64,000 nucleotides of DNA. It comes from Plasmopara viticola. Taxonomy: Eukaryota; Oomycota; Peronosporomycetes; Peronosporales; Peronosporaceae. The stretch is taken from assembly GCA_001695595.3 (NCBI GenBank), contig MBPM02000054.1, positions 310,001-374,000 of the forward strand, read 5' to 3'. Each line of letters begins with the position of its first letter. Positions within the stretch are counted from its first letter, which is position 1. A program made the translations under genes and the position numbers. The notes beneath the pieces were generated by a model that was given only the letters and a program-made list of their open reading frames with translations, had not been told where the DNA came from and did not search any database. Below, piece by piece: positions 54,211 to 63,342 of this stretch.

Positions 54211-57200
54211 CCTGCAACCTCTGCCCCCGACTACGACTCCGCCTTCGCAATGGACATCTCTGCCTCCAGTCGAATCAACAAATTCGATGGAGCCAACTTC
54301 CACACGTGGAAGTTCAAGATGCAGATGGTGCTCGAGGAACACGACTTGTGATAGGTCGTTTCCGGGGAAGTCAAGCTTGAGCACTGCCTCACCACGCTGG
54401 ACCAAGCCACGTTTAAGAGAAAATCGCGCAAGGCCATGGCGATCATCTGTCTCGCAATGGAAGATTCGCAACTGCCTTTGGTCCGGTCGGCTGATGGTGC
54501 GCACGATGCATGGTCGCGTCTGACGTCGCATTTCGAGAAGAGGAGTTTGGCCAACAAGCTCTTTCTTCGTCGACGCTTCTTCACGACAATGATGAGTGAA
54601 GGTGATGATGTGTTGGGGCACATTAACAAGATCAAGACACTGGCGGAACAGCTCGACGCGGTGGGCGCTCCGGTCAGCGAATACGACTTGGTCATCACGC
54701 TTCTGGCAAGTTTGAATGAATCGTTTGCGTTCCTGATTACGGCATTGGAGTCTCGATCAGATTCGCTAACATGGGAACTCGTAACGTCTCGACTTCTACA
54801 TGAGGACATGAAACGCAAGGAACAAGGTAGTGACGTCGATGGAGCGATACACACGCAAGGCCAAGCGTTTATGTCAAGTGACAGCGGACGGCGTAAGGGT
54901 CGTCAACCACCGATGAAGGCCAACAGCGCCTGTCATTATTGCGGTGAAAGTGGACACTGGATTGCCAAGTGTCCTGTAAGGATCCGCGAAAACGCGGAGC
55001 GGCAGCGACCGCAGCGAGCGAATATCGCGCAGCTTGAAGAAGACGCTGGCGATTTCCTATTCTCGGCTGGTGGAGACATGAGTGCGGCTAAGGATAGCAG
55101 TGTGTGGCTTGTAGACTCGGGTGCAACGCAGCACATGACGTACTCCAAAGAGTACATGAAGAATTACAAGGTTATCTCCCCAGTGGACGTGCATCTTGCT
55201 GACGACGGTGTCGTTCAAGCAGTTGGCACGGGTGACATTGTCATGACTATGACAACTCCACGTGGGATTAAGAAAGGCTTGCTTACGAACGTGTGGCATA
55301 TCCCCAAGCTTTCGCGCAATTTGTTTTCCGTCGGCCAATTCACTAAGGATGTCAGCCCCGTAACGTTTGAGAGCGATGGATGCTACGCGCAGGCAAAGGG
55401 CTTTCGTTGGAAACTTGGCTCCCGAGAAGGCAAAGGACTGTTCAAGTTGTGCATGAGGTCAATTGTGACGCACGAGACAAATCTGACAAGTTCGTCGGGA
55501 TGCCACGGGGACACCACATCGTACCTCTGGCACCTTCGACTTGGTCACATTGGCCATGCTGGCCTAGATGCCATTATTAAAAAAGGCTATGGCACTGGAA
55601 TCGACTTGACTTCGGTAAGCCAGTGGGAGCTCTGCAACGGTTGTGCGCTCGGTAAACAGACAAGGGTGAGCTTTATGAAGTCATCCCCAGGTCGCGCCAA
55701 AGAAGTGCTGGAAGTCATACATAGTGACGTTTGTGGGCCAATGCAAGCACCAACATTCGGCGGCAAGCGTTATTTCGTCACATTTATCAACGAAAAAGCG
55801 CACTTTTGCGTCGTTTATCTGCTGAAGAGCAAATCTGAGGTGGTCGACAAGTTCGTCAAATTCGTTGCGTTGGCCGAAACGCAGACAAACAAGCGTGTCA
55901 AGACACTTCGATGCGACAACGGTGGCGAATATACTTCTGGCTCGATGACCAAGTTCTGTGCAAAACGTGGCATTCTTCAGAAATTTGCGCCTCCGTACAC
56001 GCCTCAGCTGAATGGGGTAGCCGAACGGATGAACCGTACGCTTGTGGAATGCGCCCGCTGCATGATGGAACATGCCGGCTTATCCAAGTCATACTGGGGC
56101 GAAGCAGTGATGACAGCTACATTCCTTCGAAACCGGTGTCCAACGCGTGCTGTAAATCATGACAAGTCACCGCACCAAGTTCGGACAGGCAAGAAACCAC
56201 TGCTAGCGAATCTCAAGGTATTCGGCTGCCACGCGTACGTTCAAGTTTCAAAAGAAAAGCGGTCCAAATTGGACGCTCGATCGGTACGCTGTCTGTTTCT
56301 CGGATATTCAGAGCATAAAAAGGCGTATCGTTTTCAGGAAGTGGACAGCGGTCGATTGTTAATTAGCCGCGATGCACAATTTATAAAGGACGTCTTTGAT
56401 GGTGGAAGACAAAAGTCCAAGAGTGAAGTTGTCGCGCAAGATGATGAAGTCGGTAATGAGTCTTCGCAGCCCATTGACACCGACAACGAAAATGAAGAGA
56501 TGACTCAAGATAATGAGTTCGAGCCAGGCAGCAAGCGTCATCAACGAACTCAGTCGTTAGAGAAAGCTGCAGACATCCCACGACCCAAGCGTTTCAACCG
56601 CTATCAGTCGCTGGATGAAATGTCTGCGACGGCAGAAGACTTTGAGGCTGCTTTCGTCGTAAATTCAGTGGGAGAAACGCCGACCACGTACAAGTCGGCG
56701 ATGGAATCAAGCGAAGCAGCCAAGTGGAAAGAAGCCTGCAGATCGGGAATGGAGTCGCTGCGAAAGAGCAATACCTGGACGCTTGTGCCGCTGCCTCAAG
56801 GATGCAAACCGATTGGCAGTAGATGGGTGTTTCGAGTCAAGACAAATCAGGCTGGCCAAATCGAGCGGTACAAGGCGCGTCTGGTGGCAAAAGGCTTCTC
56901 ACAAAAACATGGCATAGACTACGAGGAGACATTCGCGCCTGTTGCCAAGTTCACTTCAATCAGGATTTTGCTCAGTTTGGCGGCCAAGTACAATCTCACC
57001 GTTCATCAAATGGATGTGAAAACGGCTTTTCTCAATGGTCTGCTTGACGAAGACATCTACATGGTGCAGCCGGATGGATTCAGCGACGACAACCACCCGG
57101 ACTACGTGTGCAAGCTTCAGCGATCATTGTACGGGCTCAAGCAGTCGCCTCGAATGTGGAACAAGACAATCGACGATTTCATGCTAGGACTGGATTTCAA

Positions 57201-57558
57201 GAAGTGCGAGTCAGACCACTACGTCTATATGAAGCGTGACAGTCAAAACATGATGTTTGTGGCGCTTTACGTCGACGACTTGATTCTCGCAAGCAGCAGC
57301 GACAAGATGCTCCAAGACACCAAGCGAGCGCTCAGCAAACGTTTCGAAATGACCGACATGGGCAAGCTCAGCCACTTTCTTGGAATAGAAATTATGCAAG
57401 ACACCGAAAGCGGGACAGTCATGATGCAACAGACCAAGTTTACGAACGACATCCTTCAGAAATTCAAGATGGACAGCAGCAAGCCAGTACGAACGCCACA
57501 AGATCCAGGCCTCAAGCTGACAAGTCAATTTGTAAAGGTGGCTGCAAACACGATGTGA
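54199..57558 (+). CDS. gag-pol: E19 gag-protease-integrase-RT polyprotein
   Basis: Best-preserved coding region in the window. From ATG 54199 one frame runs to 57558, broken only by adjacent TGA and TAG at 54349-54354 in the gag segment that reads DLWEV elsewhere. The next ATG is 54436, giving 1040 codons. Order: gag KALAIICLAM-type block to EHINK equivalents, zinc knuckle CHYCGESGHWIAKC, protease VDSGATQHM, LWHLRLGHIGHAG with CNGCALGKQ, integrase D of HSDVCGPM, D of CDNGGEY and E of VAERMNRT (DD35E), C-terminal block [64 protein letters not shown] and RTPQDPGLKL. One base is missing after GLKLT, so RNase H lies in another frame. N-terminal gag is missing if translation starts at 54436. Confidence 0.92.
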
Positions 57559-57893
57559 CAATGGCGGGTGTGCCGTACCGAAATGCTGTGGGCTGCCTTA
57601 TGTATCTTATGGTCGGCACCCGCCCGGACCTTGCAGCAGCAGTGGGAGTGCTTAGCCAGTTTGCTGTGGACCCGTGTCCAACACATTGGCAAGCTCTTAA
57701 AAGGGTCTTTCGCTACATCCGAGGAACCAAGACGCACGGTATCGAGTTTCGAGCAAGCTTCGATAAAGGTCTCCAAGGTTACTCGGATGCGGACTGGGCC
57801 GGGGATACCGGATCAAGACGAAGTACCAGTGGCTATGCATTCATGATGAGCGGAGGATGTGTCAGCTGGAAGAGCAAGAAAGAGCGGACGGTG
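57555..57893 (+). pseudogene. gag-pol: E19 RNase H, first part
   Basis: Continues E19 in the next frame after the one-base loss: MAGVPYRNAVGCLMYLMVG, RPDLAAAVGVLSQFAVDPC, THWQALKRVFRYIRG and [19 protein letters not shown] with the first catalytic Asp, ending SKKERTV at 57893, where the E20 LTR begins. The frame resumes at 62675. Confidence 0.9.
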
Positions 57894-58243
57894 TATTGAA
57901 GGTAACCGGTTTCCCTCCGCTTTATTCGGGTTTCCAAGGCTGTCCAATACGAGCGGCTGTCCGACGGTTCAAACATACAACGATGACGCCATGGATCGAC
58001 ACACGGACAGGCGCACTCAGGATGATTGCGCCCGGATGGGAAGATGATTGCGTCCAGATGGTGAGCTCTTTTGATTGGCTTAGATAATTGAATGGCTTAG
58101 ATGTAGCAAGGAGTTGTGAACTAAGGACCAAATTAATAAACTCACTTCCAAATATTCCTTCTCCTGCTCAAGTGTCTCCGCTCCGGTCCTCCTCCACGCA
58201 GACTCTTCGCCTCTTCTCTTCGTTCCCTTCAGCTCATTCAACA
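57894..58243 (+). repeat. E20 5' LTR (type IIa)
   Basis: TATTGAAGGTAACCGG to CAGCTCATTCAACA. Two GATTGCGYCC units. The downstream part is of the E6 type (CCTTCTCCTGCTCAAGTG). Confidence 0.92.
58073..58156 (+). promoter_or_regulatory. E20 LTR promoter module
   Basis: GATTGGCTTAGATAATTGA, ATGGCTTAGATG, GAACTAAGGACC, AATTAATAAA, then CTCACTTCCAAATATT at 58141-58156, a weaker match to the oomycete initiator than in lineage I. Confidence 0.5.
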
Positions 58244-58259
58244 GGTTATGAGCCCAAGC
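58244..58259 (+). other. E20 primer-binding site
   Basis: GGTTATGAGCCCAAGC, identical to the lineage I site although the LTRs differ in type. Gag ATG at 58248. Confidence 0.8.
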
Positions 58260-59441
58260 ACGATGTCCTCTGTCCAAGATACCAAGATCTCAATTGACAA
58301 GTTCGATGGGGACAACTACGCGACATGGAGCCGCTACATGCGTGGCGTTTTTCTGACCAAGTCGACGTGGCACGTGGTCAACCGGGAAACCACCCCCACC
58401 TTCGCTGACTCTCGCGCTATGGAGGAGTACGTTAAGCTGAGCAACATCGCGTTCGGTTTGATGTTGCTTCACATGAGCGCGGATTATCATCACGTAGTTG
58501 ACGACTGCGAAGATGCATGGGTCGCATGGGCACGATTGAAAACTCTTTACGGTGGATCACAGAAAATGGGACGGATCTTCCTGAAGCGACAACTGTTCAG
58601 CATGGAGATGGCGGAAGGCGGCAATGTGATGCATCATTGCAATGAAGTCCTCAACATCAGCGCCAAGCTTAGCAGCATCGGCGCTAAGATGGAGGACGAG
58701 GACGTGGCGATTTGCTTGTTGCGCAGCCTACCCAAGAGCTACGAGAACGTCGTTCTCAAACTGGAGATGAGCAGCGGGGAACTGCGATCGCAAGACGTCG
58801 TGAAAGTGCTTACGAATGAGCATATCAAGAGACAAGGAAACAAGACGACGCTGGTGAAAACTGAGGAAGCAACCAAGGCCTTCAGTACCGAGCGTGAATT
58901 TCGTCAATGTACATTCTGCGGAAAATTAGGGCACACAGTAGAGCGGTGCTGGACCAAGCAGAAGGAAGAAAATCGTGGAGCTCGACGCGGCGGTAATGCC
59001 CGTGGACGCGGAGCAAATCAAGTTCAGTGGCAAGGCTACAGCGGCAACTACAACGGGGAATACGATCGAGTGGCGTTTGCTGTCTCGTTGGAATGTGGAC
59101 TTTCGACGACCAAAACCATGTGTGGAATGTGGGCGATTGACAGTGGGGCAACGCATAACATTTGTCATGACAAGTCCAAGTTTAAAGTTTTGGACGAGCG
59201 CAATGAAGGCGAAGTGCTAGTCGCAGATGGCAACAAGGCTGCAATCAACGGTGTCGGGACTATTATCGAAAAAGTGGTTTTTTGCAACGGTGAAGAGCGT
59301 GAAATTGAAATTAAGAACGCACTTTATGTCCCAAGTATGAGCAAGAATCTTTTTTCAATACCGCAGATCAACAAAAGCGGCAACTTTCAAGTTTTGTTTG
59401 ATGGTGCCGAGATGAAAATCTCGCGAAAAGGCACTCAATAA
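58248..59441 (+). CDS. gag-pol: E20 gag-protease
   Basis: Open from ATG 58248 for 397 codons: [94 protein letters not shown], zinc knuckle [14 protein letters not shown], an R/G-rich basic tail and protease [10 protein letters not shown] with the catalytic D-S-G-A-T. Gag, nucleocapsid and the protease core are all present. TAA at 59439-59441 replaces a Gln codon in the run before [15 protein letters not shown], so integrase and RT are not reached. If translated this would give an assembly-competent Gag with protease, which is what a copia virus-like particle shell needs. That is inference. Confidence 0.9.
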   Translation: MSPSTMSSVQDTKISIDKFDGDNYATWSRYMRGVFLTKSTWHVVNRETTPTFADSRAMEEYVKLSNIAFGLMLLHMSADYHHVVDDCEDAWVAWARLKTLYGGSQKMGRIFLKRQLFSMEMAEGGNVMHHCNEVLNISAKLSSIGAKMEDEDVAICLLRSLPKSYENVVLKLEMSSGELRSQDVVKVLTNEHIKRQGNKTTLVKTEEATKAFSTEREFRQCTFCGKLGHTVERCWTKQKEENRGARRGGNARGRGANQVQWQGYSGNYNGEYDRVAFAVSLECGLSTTKTMCGMWAIDSGATHNICHDKSKFKVLDERNEGEVLVADGNKAAINGVGTIIEKVVFCNGEEREIEIKNALYVPSMSKNLFSIPQINKSGNFQVLFDGAEMKISRKGTQ

Positions 59442-59444
59442 CTG

Positions 59445-60865
59445 GTGGCGATTGCAGATCTTGTGGATGGACTCTACTGGCTTCGTACAGCACAAAAGTC
59501 AGTTAACACTGCTTCACAATCAAGATTTGAAAATCTTTATGCGCGTATGGGCCACGCACCAGTAGATGTCTTATGCAGGATGGTCTTTAAGGGCATGATC
59601 AAGGATGTCAAGATGCCAGCAATTTCTAGCGGATCAAGCGTATGCCGTGGTTGTCAAGAAGGAAATTGGTGCAAAGACCATTTCCAAGCAATCTAACCAA
59701 GCGTCACTATCATCCATTTGAGTTGCTGCACATTGACACTTGTGGCCCGATGGAAGTTCACTCGCTGGGCGGAAGCAAGTATTTGCTGCTGATTGTTGAT
59801 GAAGGCAGTGGATGCATGAAGGGTTTTAGCTTGCGCACCAATTCCGAAAGTGGAGAATGCATCAAGAAGTACATCATAGCAGTGCAGACTCAGTTCGACT
59901 ATACAGTCAAGTTTGTTCGACACGATGGTGCACGTGAATTCGCGACGACATCGCTCAAGGCATTTTATGATGATCATGGAATAGAGCAGCAGGTTACCGT
60001 TTCGTATGCGCACCAGACTAATGGCACGGCGGAACGCGCAATTCGCACAATCGTAACAATCGGCCGCAGCATGCTTCATTACGCCAAGTTGGACAAATGC
60101 TTTTGGGCTGAAGCGGCCATGACAGCGATTTACATCAAAAATCGACTGCCGTCGCCTAAGTCCCAAGATCAAACACCGCTCGAGATCATCTACGGATCTC
60201 AACCAAGTGTGAAGCACATGCGGGTTTTTGGCTGCCGAGCCTTTGTGCTGACGCCCAAAGAAAAGCGATCGAAATGGGACCCGAAGGCTCGTGAAGGACT
60301 ATTCATGGGGTATGAAGAAAAATCCAAGGCTTATTGCGCTTACGACATTGAGGCGGATCAAGTTGTGATTACACGTGATGTCACCTTTGACGAGTCAACG
60401 TTTGGATATTTGCCCACACCGCCGCAAGAACTCGCAGATGAAACGGAGCTGGATTTCGATCTATTGAATATCACCAGCAACGAGTCTCGCACTATGCAGT
60501 TCAAACAGACCGGAAAGCGCAAAAGTCGTGCGGAGAACCAAGAGCAAGCTACTCGACAGAATCGTCCAGCTCATTGTGGGGCCGGTTTAGAAGAAGCAAG
60601 TGCGCCAAATGAACATGACCTACACCGAGCTAAGCGACGATCAAGCACCCAAGCCAATCTGGATGAAGAGTGCAAAGCGAGTGACGAGGAGGATATTGAT
60701 GCAACACCTCAAGTTTTTTGGCGAGCAAGTGCCAACGCAGTTGAGAGTGCTGACTTTTCTGAGCCGACAACGTTCGAAGAAGCTGTTCGTGGTCCGGATC
60801 AGGTGCATTGGCGTCAAGCAATTTGTGCTGAGTTAGCGTCGATGAAGCTTCGGAATGTGTTTTGA
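59445..60865 (+). pseudogene. gag-pol: E20 integrase
   Basis: Same frame after the [24 protein letters not shown] and CRGCQEG, then a one-base loss near 59668. The second frame from 59642 is open to TGA 60863-60865: [32 protein letters not shown] and [10 protein letters not shown] (D, D and E present), then VFGCRAFVLTPKEKR, GYEEKSKAYCAYD, an acidic linker and VHWRQAICAELASMKLRNVF. The TGA at the IN-RT boundary is at the same codon as in E13. The integrase catalytic core itself is uninterrupted in this frame. Confidence 0.88.
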
Positions 60866-62312
60866 GCGACCAAATTGCCAACTGGACAACACACTATTGG
60901 GACAAAGTGGGTGTTCAAGATCAAGCGCAAAGCTTATGGGTCAATTGAGAAGTACAAGGCACGCCTCGTGGCAAAAGGTTTCAAGCAAAATTATGGTATT
61001 GACTACACGGAGACGTTCTCACCAGTAGTCAAATACGTGACACTGCGCATGGTGATTGCAATAACGAAGTACTTTGACTGGCCACTGGACCAACTGGACG
61101 TAGTCACAGCTTTCCTAGATGGTGAAATGAAGGAAAAGGTGTTTTGCGCGGTCCCTGAAGGTGTTGAAGTCGATGAAGGGTTTGACTGTTTTGAGCTAGT
61201 GAAAGCAATTTATGGCCTGAAACAAGCTTCACGAGTATGGAATGAGACTTTTCATGAGTTCGTCTGCTCTATTGGATTTCAAGTATCCAGTTTTGACCCG
61301 TGTCTCTTCCTTAAAGTGTCGATTGAAGATTGCGTGCTACTGCTGGTTTATGTCGACGATGTGTTAGTAACTGGCAACTCGGCAAAATTGATCGCGCGTA
61401 CAAAGGATGACTTGAAGGCGCGTTTCGAAATGACTGATAGCGGGAAGTGCGCGTTCGTATTGGGAATCGAGCTCGTCGACAATGACAACGATAGTGTGAC
61501 ACTGTCTCAGCGACGCTACATTGACGATGTCCTTAAGCGTTTTGGCATGGCCGACTGCAAAGCTGTCATCAGCCCGACGGACATCAGCACTCGACTCACA
61601 CCAAGCAACGCAACGACTAAAATCGACGCTCCATTTCGTGAAGCCGTAGGTGCCTTAATGCACTTGATGACTGCGACTCGACCAGATATCGCTTTTGCCG
61701 TGGGCTACGTTTCGCTTCATGGAAAACCCACAAGTCGAACACTGGATGGCGGTCAAGCGTATCCTTCGATACTTGCAAGGGACCAAGTCACTCGGCATCT
61801 GCTTTAAGCCCGGCGACAAGCTAGACTTTTGCGGGTATTCAGACGCAGACTGGGCCGGTGATCATGCAGACCGAAAATCGACTTCAGGCTATGTGTTTAT
61901 CCTCATGGGCGCTCCGGTTAGTTGGGGGAGCAAGAAACAGTCAAATGTGTCGCTATCAACCAGTGAAGCAGAGTACATTGCGCTAAGTTTGGCGATTCAA
62001 GAAGGTAAGTGGGTCCACCGCTTGCTATGCAAAATCATGAATGCCGCAGCCAAGAAGTCTGGACCTAAGCTCAAGATCATGGAAGATAACCAGTCATGCA
62101 TCAAGATGACGAAGAATCCAGTAAATCACGGTCGTGCTAAACACATTGACATCAAGTTCCATCACATTCGTGATGAAGTCAAACGCGGTGAAGTCAAGCT
62201 GGAGTACTTCGAGACAGCTGTGATGCTGGCAGACATCATGACGAAGGCACTTCCAGGACCACGTCATGCCGACCTAATGAAGGCTCTCGGAATTCACGCG
62301 TGCTCGTATTGA
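60866..62312 (+). pseudogene. gag-pol: E20 RT-RNase H
   Basis: RT is open to about 61710: [88 protein letters not shown] and GALMHLMTATRPDIAFAVG. A two-base loss at the VSRFMENP segment shifts the frame. RNase H is open from 61695 in the new frame: [52 protein letters not shown] and KHIDIKFHHIRD, ending GIHACSY and TGA just before the polypurine tract. All RT and RNase H catalytic residues are present. Confidence 0.9.
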
Positions 62313-62319
62313 GGGGGAG

Positions 62320-62669
62320 TATTGAAGGTAACCGGTTTCCCTCCGTTTTATTCCGGTTTCCAAGGCTGTCCAATACGAGCGGCTGTCCGACGGTTCAAAC
62401 ATACAACGATGACGCCATGGATAATCACACGGACAGGCGCACTCAGGATGATTGCGCCCGGATGGGAAGATGATTGCGCCCACATGGTTAGCTCTTTTGA
62501 TTGGCTTAGATAATCGAATGGCTTAAATGTAGCAAGGAGTTGTGAACTATGGACCAAATAAATAAACTCACTTTCAAAGATTCCTTCTCCTGCTCAAGTG
62601 TCTCCGCTCCGGTCCTCCTCCACGCAGACTCTTCGCCTCTTCTCTTCGTTCCTTTCAGCTCATTCAACA
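62320..62669 (+). repeat. E20 3' LTR (type IIa)
   Basis: TATTGAAGGTAACCGG to CAGCTCATTCAACA, 350 bp, followed by CGGTG. Confidence 0.92.
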
Positions 62670-62674
62670 CGGTG

Positions 62675-63097
62675 GCCCTTTCATCGACGGAAGCCGAATA
62701 CATGGCGCTTTCGAAGGCTACACAAGAAGCAGTGTGGCTTAAGACTTTTCTTTGTGAACTCGGCGAAATAAGGAGCGACGATGCGATCAAGATTTATGCA
62801 GATAAACAAGAATCAATCGCGCTGGCCAAGAACCCGGAGTTTCATAAGCGCACCAAGCATATCGACATTCTGTACCACTTTGTGCGCGAGAAGGTTGAAG
62901 CAAATCAAGTGGTGCTCGAGTACTGTCCGACTCAAGATATGCTGGCCGACATCATGACGAAGCCTATTTCAGCTACACAATTCTGCAAACTTCGGAGCAT
63001 GCTCGGCATTCAAGGACAAAAGGCTGTCGAGTCGAGTGGGAGTGTTGTCGAAGATGCTGGCGAAAAGACGCCTCGACCAGCGACTGCCTATCGGTAA
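62675..63097 (+). pseudogene. gag-pol: E19 RNase H, second part with LTR-encoded tail
   Basis: Resumes E19 after E20: ALSSTEAEYMALSKATQEAVW, then IYADKQESIAL where sister copies read YEDNQGSIAL (catalytic Asp kept, neighbours changed), HKRTKHIDILYHFVREKV and [13 protein letters not shown]. The frame passes polypurine tract GAGTGGGAG (63034-63042) and continues 18 codons into the LTR, ending PRPATAYR at TAA 63095-63097. Confidence 0.9.
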
Positions 63098-63342
63098 ATA
63101 CCGGTATCTGCAATCAGTTGATGACTGCTTGAAGGAGCGGATTCAAGATGGGCAAAAGATCGACTTTGGGATGGGAAGATGATTGCGCCCGGATGGGAAG
63201 ATGATTGCGCCCGGATGGTGAGTCGTTCTGATTGGCTTAGATAAATCATTGGCTTAGAGGTAGCATGTAGTTGCGAACTAAGGACCTTTAAATATATTCA
63301 CTTTGCATCCTACCATCTAGTGCTCACTTCGACCTTTCTTTA
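63043..63342 (+). repeat. E19 3' LTR
   Basis: TGTTGTCGAAGATGCTGG to TCGACCTTTCTTTA, 300 bp, followed by GTTTC. Four substitutions and one extra 22-bp unit relative to the 5' copy. Confidence 0.92.
63173..63216 (+). repeat. Two tandem 22-bp units in E19 3' LTR
   Basis: Two identical 22-bp units in direct tandem (63173-63194, 63195-63216), each GGGAAGATGATTGCGCCC plus a GGAT end. The 5' LTR has one. Confidence 0.85.

Larger units (their letters stand above)
57894..62669 (+). mobile_element. E20: complete lineage IIa copia element
   Basis: Two 350-bp LTRs, primer-binding site, gag-pol, polypurine tract GAGGGGGAG (62311-62319) and the perfect target duplication CGGTG (57889-57893 and 62670-62674) in E19 RNase H. 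It defines the IIa ends: TATTGAA at the left, TTCAACA at the right. LTRs differ at 15 of 350 positions by my count. Confidence 0.94.
53917..63342 (+). mobile_element. E19: complete lineage I copia element, split by E20
   Basis: LTRs of 278 and 300 bp, and the perfect target duplication GTTTC (53912-53916 and 63343-63347) in the RT of E18. LTRs differ by only 4 substitutions plus one 22-bp unit, the lowest LTR divergence in the window. E20 sits in its RNase H. Confidence 0.93.

Noticed and set aside
54349..54354. Programmed stop-codon readthrough at TGA TAG in E19
   Set aside because: Two stops in succession in mid gag are unlikely to be read through and are not seen in other copies. Point mutation is simpler.
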